Part shown: in pieces, positions 52,114-58,658 of the stretch | How positions within the stretch are numbered: the first letter of the stretch is position 1 | How the letters are laid out: every line of letters starts with the position of its first letter | Source of the DNA: Ruminococcaceae bacterium OttesenSCG-928-I18 | GTDB lineage: Bacteria; Bacillota; Clostridia; Oscillospirales; Ruminococcaceae | Reading direction: 5' to 3' | Length of the DNA stretch: 58,658 bases | Assembly (NCBI GenBank): GCA_030266325.1 | Contig: JAJDHT010000004.1 | Location: 1-58,658, forward strand | The notes under the pieces: model-generated | The model's input: the letters and a program-made list of their open reading frames with translations, nothing else | What the model was told of the DNA's origin: nothing | Databases searched by the model: none | Program-made: the position numbers and the translations under genes

Positions 52114-55100
52114 ATGAGCGAAAATAAATATGAGTTTCAAAAGCTAACTCCAACTGATGATGTGGATTTATCATTATACGAAGACGCTCTTGATTTTGTC
52201 TTTGACACACCCGACATTCGCAATGTTGCAATTTCGGGCGCATACGGTGCTGGCAAAAGTAGTGTGCTGGCATCGTACAAGAAAAAGCATACAGAACGCA
52301 AGTTTGTTCATATTTCACTAGCTCACTTTGAACAGCCAGATAAAACCCAGCACAAGCTAAATACCGACAACAACAAGGACAATGATTCTTCAATAGACAG
52401 TCAAAAGCAAAACAAAAATGAATCGGATACGGTTTATGAAGTAAAAGAATCCATCTTGGAAGGCAAAATTCTTAACCAACTCATTCATCAAATTCCTGCT
52501 GAAAAGATACCGCAAACCAATTTCAAGGTTAAGAAAAAAAGTAGCACTCCTCGAATCGTTCTTAATGTCACTTTAATCATGCTTTTCGCACTTTCGTTGT
52601 TGCATATTTTTTTATTTGACGCATGGAGCGCATTTGTCACTTCGTTACCGGATATTTGGATTAAGTCTGCATTGGGCATATCCACAGATAGAATTGCGCT
52701 TATAGTTAGTGGAGTGTTGTGTGCAGTCGTTTTATATATATTTCTGTTCTGGCTTATTAAAGCTCAGAAAAACAGAAATGTATTTAGAAAAGTTAGTTTT
52801 CAAGGTAACGAAATTGAGATATTTGAAGAAAGTGAAGAATCTTACTTTGACAAGTATCTCAATGAAGTCTTGTATCTCTTTGAAAGTGTTGAAGCCGATG
52901 TTATTGTATTTGAGGATATGGACCGTTTCAATGCCAATCGGATATTTGAGCGGCTACGCGAAGTAAACACTTTGGCCAATATACAGCTTAAAAAAGAAAA
53001 CCGTTCTCTTATACGATTTTTCTATCTTCTACGCGATGATATTTTCGTCAATAAAGACCGCACAAAATTCTTCGATTACATAGTGCCTGTCGTTCCTGTT
53101 GTAGATAGTTCAAACTCTTATGACCAATTCATTTCACATTTCAAGAAAGGCGGCATTTTCGACCTGTTTGAAGAAAGTTTTCTGCAAGGTCTTTCCCTTT
53201 ACGTTGACGAAATGCGCATCCTTAAAAACATTTATAATGAATTTGTTATCTATTATTATCGTCTGAATACTACCGAGCTGGATTGTAATAAGATGCTTGC
53301 GATGATAACCTATAAAAACTTATTCCCACGCGACTTTAACGATTTGCAATTAAACAGAGGATTTGTATATACGTTGTTTGCAAGCAAAGATGTTTTTATC
53401 CAAGATGAAATTTCAAAGCTCAACCAGAAAATATCACAAAAGCGTGAGGAAATCGAGCTGGCGAAAAACGAGCATCTTTTGTCCAATGAAGAATTAACAC
53501 TTATTTATAACCATAAGAGAGGAACAGATTATAATGGGAGATTACGCCCTTTCAAGGAAGAAGACCAAGAGACATATAATAAGCGGAAACTTGCATTGGA
53601 CAATAAACTAAACGATAGGTGTTCATCGATAGAGGAAGAAATTGATAATATCGAAAATCTAGCCTTACAACTTCGTAGTAAACAATTAAAAGACATAATA
53701 TCGCGGAGTAACATTGATAACATTTTCCGAGTAACAACCACAAATGAAATTGGCCATGAGAGCAATTACAACGAAATAAAGGGCAGCGACTATTTCGCTC
53801 TGCTCAAATTTCTCATTCGCAATGGCTATATAGATGAGACATACGCTGATTACATGACCTATTTCTATGAAAACAGTTTAAGTCGTGTTGACAAAACCTT
53901 TTTGCGCAGTATAACTGATAAAAAAGCGAAAGAATATACCTACCAACTAAAAAAACCATTGTTGGTTGTTTCCCGCTTGCGTCTTGTCGATTTTGACCAA
54001 GAGGAAATACTGAATTTTGATTTGCTCGAATACTTATTGCAAACACCATCAAACAGTGATTATGTCGATAGGTTTTTACAACAACTGGAGCAAACAAAAA
54101 ACACTAAATTTATTGGGGCCTATTTTGATACAGAACGAGAACGGCCGGCGTACATTAAAAACTTGAATGTGCAGTGGCCAGAATTTTTTTCTTATGCCTT
54201 GACAAATTCCGTTTTGAGTAATACGCAAATACGTCTCTATTCTATATTCACACTTTATTATTCCAGCGACGATGAGGTCAAGAAGGTCAACGTCAGTGAT
54301 GCTCTAACACACTATATCTCGGAAAGCGCAGATTATTTGAAAATATCTGAGCCAGACATAGAGAAGTTGATACATGGATTCATTTTACTGGGCGTGTCAT
54401 TTAGTGGAATTGAGCCAGAGCAATCAAACGATGAGCTTTTTGTCGCTGTATACAGCAATGCCCTATATAAAATCAACTTCGAGAACATTTCACTAATGCT
54501 GCGCAAATTCTACTCTATTAACGATGATGATGCGATACAACATCGCAATTACAGTGTGGTAATGGCCGACCCCGAATCCCCTTTAGCGGCCCACATCCAT
54601 GAAAACATAAGCCAATATATGGATGTAGTTGTATCGAGTTGCAATGGCGAAATACGGGATGACGAAATATATGCCTTACAGCTTCTCAATAACGAAGATG
54701 TGTCTGCTGAACAAAAAACAGAATACATCAACTGTCTGATAACTATTATTACCTCTCTTGCTTCAATTAAGGAAAAGGAACTTTGGCCACAGTTGCTCAA
54801 TAAGCGTTTAGCAGCCTATTCCATTAGAAATGTGGTGGATTACTGGAAATGTGATGGTTCCATGGGTTCCGTTTTAGTTGACTTCCTTAATGGCGATGAA
54901 TCCTCACTGGATTTTTCAGTTGTTCGTGATGATTATGACAAAGAAACTGCCGAGAAACTATTTGATAGTGCTGTTATATGTAATGAACTTTCCGACGATA
55001 AATACAAAGAAATAGTGACTTCGTTCGGTTTTACCTATGACAATTTTGCTGTCCAAGGAATTTCTGACGATAAGGTGCTAATACTAATTGACCAAAGCAT

Positions 55101-55812
55101 TATATCAATGACAGCAGATAGTTTGCAGTTTATTCGTGATAACTACCCAAGGCAAACCATGCACTATATAGAACATAACATTGACGAATATGCAGATATA
55201 TTAACTTCCGAGCTATTTGACTTTGATGAAGCTATGGAAGCATTGACTTGGGATATTGATGATGCAATAAAAATCAACCTCTTAGGCTATAGCACCGCCC
55301 CCATTTCTATCATAGACAAAAATTACACTGTCATTGTATGCAAGCATATCCTTGAAAACAATTTGGATTCTGATGACCTTCCGCACCTATTTAGCACCTA
55401 CGATAGTTGGCCCGCTGAAATTCAATCCAATATTTTAAACAATGCGTCACAAAATATTACAGTGGTTACCTCAGCTCCCGATAAAGTGTCGCGTGCTTTA
55501 CTGGATACGCTCTTTGGCTCGTCGCAAATAACCGATGCCCAAAAGATTGACTTGTTTGTGGCGGCATTGCAGGATTTCGATGAGGATGCTTGTACTGCAA
55601 CTCTTACTACGCTGGGATTGCTCGAATACAACAAAATATTTGAACCAAGAAGCAGACCTAAGTTTGAAGTCAATGCCACAAACAATAAGCTATTAACAGC
55701 GTTTCAAGACAATGGACTGATTCAGGGCTTCGATGAAGACCAAGAGAAGGCCTTTTATAGAATTACCCGAATCAAACCGACATCAAGGACATTGCCATCG
55801 GAATTGCTGTAA
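52114..55812 (+). CDS. YobI-like membrane P-loop NTPase
   Basis: 1232 residues from ATG 52114 (AAGGAGA 6 bases upstream). Walker A GAYGAGKSS at 42-50; two transmembrane helices near 147-170 and 195-217; Walker B VIVFEDMDRF near 268-277. A coiled region near 430-470 and a long helical repeat-like C-terminal part follow. The split of the P-loop domain by a TM hairpin resembles KAP/YobI ATPases. Probable anti-phage or stress-response cargo (inference). Codon use is A+T-richer than the transfer genes, suggesting separate acquisition with the Fic gene. Confidence 0.8.
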   Translation: MSENKYEFQKLTPTDDVDLSLYEDALDFVFDTPDIRNVAISGAYGAGKSSVLASYKKKHTERKFVHISLAHFEQPDKTQHKLNTDNNKDNDSSIDSQKQNKNESDTVYEVKESILEGKILNQLIHQIPAEKIPQTNFKVKKKSSTPRIVLNVTLIMLFALSLLHIFLFDAWSAFVTSLPDIWIKSALGISTDRIALIVSGVLCAVVLYIFLFWLIKAQKNRNVFRKVSFQGNEIEIFEESEESYFDKYLNEVLYLFESVEADVIVFEDMDRFNANRIFERLREVNTLANIQLKKENRSLIRFFYLLRDDIFVNKDRTKFFDYIVPVVPVVDSSNSYDQFISHFKKGGIFDLFEESFLQGLSLYVDEMRILKNIYNEFVIYYYRLNTTELDCNKMLAMITYKNLFPRDFNDLQLNRGFVYTLFASKDVFIQDEISKLNQKISQKREEIELAKNEHLLSNEELTLIYNHKRGTDYNGRLRPFKEEDQETYNKRKLALDNKLNDRCSSIEEEIDNIENLALQLRSKQLKDIISRSNIDNIFRVTTTNEIGHESNYNEIKGSDYFALLKFLIRNGYIDETYADYMTYFYENSLSRVDKTFLRSITDKKAKEYTYQLKKPLLVVSRLRLVDFDQEEILNFDLLEYLLQTPSNSDYVDRFLQQLEQTKNTKFIGAYFDTERERPAYIKNLNVQWPEFFSYALTNSVLSNTQIRLYSIFTLYYSSDDEVKKVNVSDALTHYISESADYLKISEPDIEKLIHGFILLGVSFSGIEPEQSNDELFVAVYSNALYKINFENISLMLRKFYSINDDDAIQHRNYSVVMADPESPLAAHIHENISQYMDVVVSSCNGEIRDDEIYALQLLNNEDVSAEQKTEYINCLITIITSLASIKEKELWPQLLNKRLAAYSIRNVVDYWKCDGSMGSVLVDFLNGDESSLDFSVVRDDYDKETAEKLFDSAVICNELSDDKYKEIVTSFGFTYDNFAVQGISDDKVLILIDQSIISMTADSLQFIRDNYPRQTMHYIEHNIDEYADILTSELFDFDEAMEALTWDIDDAIKINLLGYSTAPISIIDKNYTVIVCKHILENNLDSDDLPHLFSTYDSWPAEIQSNILNNASQNITVVTSAPDKVSRALLDTLFGSSQITDAQKIDLFVAALQDFDEDACTATLTTLGLLEYNKIFEPRSRPKFEVNATNNKLLTAFQDNGLIQGFDEDQEKAFYRITRIKPTSRTLPSELL

Positions 55813-55846
55813 TATTCTTTCCTCAGTTTCGCATTGAAACAATGAG

Positions 55847-55882
55847 AACGCCAGTAGTCGATGTTTAGGCACTACTGGCGTT
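55847..55882. terminator. Bidirectional terminator AACGCCAGTAGT / ACTACTGGCGTT
   Basis: A perfect 12-bp stem between the convergent NTPase and ParB genes. Confidence 0.75.
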
Positions 55883-55898
55883 TCAAAATACAATGGTA

Positions 55899-56918
55899 CT
55901 ATTCAGGTTTGTCAAAATACAACTCCAACGCTTTTTCTACAATGTCCTGTATCTCTTTGGCCGGTTGATTGGGCCGGAAGTATCTTGCGTAGACCGCCTT
56001 ATTCACTTTAACCACGGGAGTGCGGTTCGGCTTTTGCTTCTGGCCTAACTCACCATTGAGAATTAGGTAAATCCTATCATCATCCAGCTTGCCTTTGCCG
56101 GAATAGTCGCGGAGAACGTCGGCCTTTTTCATATCAACCGAAAACCCGTTTAGCTCCACGCATTTTGCCAAATCCACCTGTTCCTGCTCTTTCAGAAATG
56201 AGAGAGTGACGGCTGGAACAAAGGAGATCATTCCTGCATCGAGCATCGTTTTTAGTTCAGGTATCAACTGATGAATACGAATATACCGAGACACCACCCG
56301 GCTGGAAAGGCCATAAAGTGTACCCACCTTTTCATCCGAATGTGACTTCTCGCCAACTTGGCGAAAAGTTCCGTTTCCCCCGGTTTCATGCGGGTTTTCG
56401 AGGGCTTTAAGTTCCGCTAAAATATCGTTTCGTTTGCCTTGAGAGAACATCTTGGAATGCTGCACACTAATTACCGCTGCTTTCTCCGAATGGGCCATAT
56501 CTGCAAAGGAACGCTGCATAAGGTTGGTTTCAACAACGTATATCCACGCTTCTTCATCGGACACATCTTTTAGAAGAATGGCAGGGACGGCGGTCATCCC
56601 TGCCAGCCGGGATGCGTTGACACGGTTGTGTCCGGCAAGAATTTCAAGCTGATTTCCCTTTTCCCGTGCGATTATCGGTACGAGGACACCGTTGCTGCGT
56701 ATGCTTTCCACCATATCGTCAAGCCGCTCACCTTCGTATAGATGAAACGGATGGCCCGCAAAGGGAATAAGTCTGTCCAAATCAACGACGGCTTGAAAGC
56801 GTTTCGTTGCTGGCGAGGGCAGTTCCGCGTTGGGCTGGGGTATGGCATCTTGGTTTAGCATAAAGAGGTCATCAAGATTTTTGAGCCGGGGTCGCTGTTT
56901 ATCAGTTGCTGTTGCCAT
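55899..56918 (-). CDS. parB: ParB-family partition protein
   Basis: 339 residues. ParB N-terminal domain: LIPFAGHPFHLYEGERLDDM and ILAGHNRVNASRLAGM, with the ERSFADMAHSEKAAVIS-like segment after. The HTH has GTLYGLSSRVVSRYIRIHQL. AAGGAGG precedes the ATG. It overlaps parA by 17 bases. It should bind centromere sites and keep the excised circle in daughter cells. Confidence 0.92.
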   Translation of the reverse strand: MATATDKQRPRLKNLDDLFMLNQDAIPQPNAELPSPATKRFQAVVDLDRLIPFAGHPFHLYEGERLDDMVESIRSNGVLVPIIAREKGNQLEILAGHNRVNASRLAGMTAVPAILLKDVSDEEAWIYVVETNLMQRSFADMAHSEKAAVISVQHSKMFSQGKRNDILAELKALENPHETGGNGTFRQVGEKSHSDEKVGTLYGLSSRVVSRYIRIHQLIPELKTMLDAGMISFVPAVTLSFLKEQEQVDLAKCVELNGFSVDMKKADVLRDYSGKGKLDDDRIYLILNGELGQKQKPNRTPVVKVNKAVYARYFRPNQPAKEIQDIVEKALELYFDKPE

Positions 56919-57699
56919 GAGTGATGACCTCCTTTGCGAAATCCATGTAGGCGAGAGCGGCTTTACTTTTCACGTCGTAATCCATGATGCACCGGCTGGA
57001 ATAATTCGCTTCGCCAACCTTGACAGTGCTGGGAATATGGGTATCAAAGATTTTCACTCTATCCCCGCAGAAATCATCCAGCAGCCGCTTCGCGTCCTTG
57101 AAAAGATTGGTACGCTCGTCACACATCGTAAGTAGGATGCCGTCAACCGATATGCGCGGGTTAATTTTCCGCTTCACCTTGAAGATGGTTTGCATCAGGT
57201 CAGTCAAGCCAGTAGCTGACCACAGTTGAGGGCTGACAGGGATAATCACGCTATCACAAGCCGCCAACGCATTTATCGTAAGCAATCCCAAGTAAGGATT
57301 TGTGTCTATCACGATATAATCGTAATCAGCCCGAAGCGGCTCCAGCAGGTCAGACAATGTGCGTTCACCGCCCATTTCATCCCGCAGGTTGATTTCCGTG
57401 AGCGACAAATTGATATTGCTGGGTATAATGTCCAGCCGTTCGCCATGCAGCACATATTCCATAGCGTCCGGCAGGGGTTCGCCGTCCATCACCAAGGATA
57501 AAACATTGTGCATGGATATGGGCAGCTCGTCAGGGCGCTCAATGCCAAAGCTCATGGACAAATTGGCCTGTGGGTCAAAGTCAACGAGAAGCACCTGCTT
57601 TCCCTCATGGGCCAGCGCATTTCCCATGTTGCTGGCCGTCGTAGTTTTGCCTGTACCGCCCTTTTGATTGGCAACAGCGATTATTTTGCAGTTTTCCAC
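56902..57699 (-). CDS. parA: ParA-family ATPase
   Basis: 265 residues from a GTG with GGAGG 9 bases upstream. Deviant Walker A KGGTGKTTTASNMG; Walker A-prime LLVDFDPQANLSMSFG; YDYIVIDTNPYLGLLT. It drives partition with ParB. It overlaps the double-HTH gene by 19 bases and parB by 17, forming a compact maintenance operon. Confidence 0.94.
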   Translation of the reverse strand: MENCKIIAVANQKGGTGKTTTASNMGNALAHEGKQVLLVDFDPQANLSMSFGIERPDELPISMHNVLSLVMDGEPLPDAMEYVLHGERLDIIPSNINLSLTEINLRDEMGGERTLSDLLEPLRADYDYIVIDTNPYLGLLTINALAACDSVIIPVSPQLWSATGLTDLMQTIFKVKRKINPRISVDGILLTMCDERTNLFKDAKRLLDDFCGDRVKIFDTHIPSTVKVGEANYSSRCIMDYDVKSKAALAYMDFAKEVITHGNSN

Positions 57700-58262
57700 A
57701 GTTCAAAACCTCCTAAAATCTTTTTGAAAACCTCTGAATTGCTTTTGCAATCAATGTATCTTCGGGTACTTACAAACTCCAGCAGATACGCTTTGGGGAT
57801 AACATAGTGCGGGTAACGCACTATTGACTTCAACTCCCCATCTTTGAGAAACAGCAAAATGGTTTTGGTGCTTAATCCTGTCATATCAGCCACATCACCC
57901 TTTGTGAGAATGTCGGGGCAATCGGCGTAGATGAAGCTAAAATATTCTGCAATTTCCTGCTCGCCGCCCTGTGCTATCAGGTTTGAAAACGAAACACGCG
58001 GGCCATTCTGATAGTTGCGGCGGGAGCTGACTGCTCCACGAGGTATCATGCTTCCAGTTTTCTCGCGCTTTTTCAGATATGTGATAACATCTTCCAGTGC
58101 AATGCGATAACGCCATGTTCTCTTGCCAGTGTCAATGCACGGGATAATTCCATTTTGCAGCAAATAGGTCGCACTAAGCGGGCTAATGCCGCAAATCTGA
58201 TAAAGCTGTATCTTGCTGATATATTCGGGGTATTGCTTTCTTAGTTCCTCATACTTTTTCAT
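57681..58262 (-). CDS. Double helix-turn-helix regulator of the partition operon
   Basis: 193 residues. Two HTH segments: ISKIQLYQICGISPLSATYLL and LTKGDVADMTGLSTKTILLFL. Paralogue of 1754-2323. GGAGG lies 5 bases before the ATG. First gene of the parA-parB operon, with three TGTACGCCC copies 62-136 bases upstream. Likely autorepressor, or a DNA-binding factor for the element end (inference). Confidence 0.8.
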   Translation of the reverse strand: MKKYEELRKQYPEYISKIQLYQICGISPLSATYLLQNGIIPCIDTGKRTWRYRIALEDVITYLKKREKTGSMIPRGAVSSRRNYQNGPRVSFSNLIAQGGEQEIAEYFSFIYADCPDILTKGDVADMTGLSTKTILLFLKDGELKSIVRYPHYVIPKAYLLEFVSTRRYIDCKSNSEVFKKILGGFELWKTAK

Positions 58263-58323
58263 AGCATCCTCCGGGTCTGAATTTCGTCAATAGTAGGTGA
58301 TGCTTTGAAAAAAACAGTGCTGA

Positions 58324-58398
58324 TGTACGCCCATTTTCCAAGGGTGCAGCACCAAAATATTGCTCCCTGCGGCTTTGATGTACGCCCGATGTACGCCC
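58324..58398. repeat. Three TGTACGCCC repeats upstream of the maintenance operon
   Basis: Copies at 58324-58332, 58379-58387 and 58390-58398. The last two have an 11-base period. The same 9-mer occurs as a pair at 2683-2704. Operator-like. Confidence 0.6.
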
Positions 58399-58468
58399 AA
58401 CATTCCAGAAATCTTCCCAAATTCCACTTTTCCGCTAACCCGCACGGACAGTAGGGAAAAACAAAAAA

Positions 58469-58508
58469 GAGGGCCGAAAACCTTGATTTCTCAAGGTTTT
58501 CGGCCCTC
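58469..58508 (-). terminator. Perfect 18-bp terminator near the right end
   Basis: GAGGGCCGAAAACCTTGA / TCAAGGTTTTCGGCCCTC with loop TTTC. On the minus strand it is followed by TTTTTTG. It would shield the ICE from transcripts entering from the right. Confidence 0.85.
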
Positions 58509-58561
58509 CCCAAGCTATTGCATTTTACACTAAATTATACTATATTCCACATTATGAAGAA

Positions 58562-58619
58562 CACTCGAAATGCAGTTGGGGGCAACCCCACGTGGGTTCG
58601 AATCCCACCTTCTCCGCCA
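58562..58619 (+). pseudogene. tRNA-Ser 3' half (right att site)
   Basis: From the anticodon loop (ACTCGAAATGC) through variable arm and T arm to CTTCTCC-G-CCA. The 5' half is absent. It contains the 22-bp att core (58588-58609). Its acceptor strand CTTCTCC would need a GGAGAAG partner, which is not present nearby and differs from the GGAGGCG of the intact tRNA at 2750. Confidence 0.85.
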
Positions 58620-58623
58620 CAAA

Positions 58624-58649
58624 CCCCTGAAACATCAGCGTTTCAGGGG
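58624..58649 (+). terminator. tRNA terminator CCCCTGAAAC / GTTTCAGGGG
   Basis: A 10-bp stem followed by TTTTCTCTT, directly after the tRNA remnant. It belongs to the original host tRNA gene and marks chromosomal DNA right of the ICE. Confidence 0.8.
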
Positions 58650-58658
58650 TTTTCTCTT

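Larger units (their letters stand above)
2810..58609. mobile_element. Integrative conjugative element, Tn1549/CTn-like, integrated at tRNA-Ser
   Basis: Bounded by a 22-bp direct repeat covering the T arm of tRNA-Ser (2810-2831 and 58588-58609). It contains integrase and excisionase, two oriT-like sequences, mobC and relaxase, VirD4, VirB6, PrgI, Maff2, a VirB4 remnant, topoisomerase III, antirestriction-like proteins, a RepA_N-type initiator, ParAB and several cargo blocks. The gene families and order are those of Clostridial ICEs related to Tn1549 and the C. difficile CTn elements. It appears transfer-defective because most of virB4 is missing. Confidence 0.85.

Noticed and set aside
58259-58513. 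84-codon frame upstream of the double-HTH gene
   Set aside because: Spans the operator repeats and a perfect terminator, with no ribosome-binding site or known domain.

Overview
The window is gut-type Firmicutes DNA, most like Clostridia (Oscillospiraceae or Lachnospiraceae). The signs are AAGGAGG ribosome-binding sites, frequent TTG and GTG starts, and a transfer gene set of the Tn1549 / C. difficile CTn type. Positions about 2810-58609 form one integrative conjugative element (ICE) of about 56 kb. It starts at the 3' end of an intact tRNA-Ser(CGA) gene and ends in the 3' half of another tRNA-Ser. A 22-bp T-arm sequence is repeated at both ends. The 2.7 kb left of the tRNA (partial tnpV, a DUF4143 ATPase, a double-HTH gene with tandem operator-like repeats) resembles the right end of a second, related element.

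Layout of the ICE, left to right. (1) Integrase, excisionase, a structured non-coding stretch, an ORF8-like HTH protein and a sigma factor (2.8-5.7 kb). (2) Cargo: a KTR zinc protein, an HTH-desulfoferrodoxin-like regulator, a three-gene GIY-YIG / unknown / AAA-VWA operon and an MFS exporter (6.1-11.2 kb). (3) A plus-strand mobilisation module with oriT copy A, mobC and relaxase (11.4-13.7 kb), then a small HTH/membrane-protein pair. (4) A resistance-like cargo operon: AraC regulator, MFS exporter, methyltransferase, GrpB-GNAT fusion and nucleotidyltransferase (14.6-20 kb). (5) A minus-strand transfer and processing block: giant helicase-methylase, TTRAP, ArdC/LtrC-like protein, ArdA-like protein, oriT copy B (inverted) and topoisomerase III (20.3-34.1 kb). 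(6) A cargo gene split by an IS21-family insertion, with a 7-bp target duplication (34.2-38.0 kb). (7) A 1633-codon surface adhesin fused to a class B sortase, a CD1107-type membrane protein, and the conjugation machinery: VirB4 remnant, PrgI, VirB6, Maff2, VirD4, PcfB (38-49 kb). (8) A RepA_N-type initiator with four internal iterons, then a Fic protein and a YobI-like membrane NTPase on the other strand, then ParB, ParA and a double-HTH regulator (49-58.3 kb).

Relaxase nicks oriT, and VirD4 with the VirB-like channel would export the strand. TopB, the helicase-methylase, ArdC and ArdA probably process or protect DNA in the recipient, and RepA/ParAB maintain a circular form. Five of these proteins (helicase-methylase, ArdC-like, ArdA-like, PcfB and an unknown protein) end in the same roughly 33-residue tail, K/Q-KPS(I/L) to an acidic/hydrophobic terminus. 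This could be a shared secretion or docking signal. VirB4 is reduced to about 130 residues by a deletion that also removed the usual peptidase gene, so this copy looks unable to transfer itself unless helped in trans. Protein family names are from memory of the families; no database search was made.
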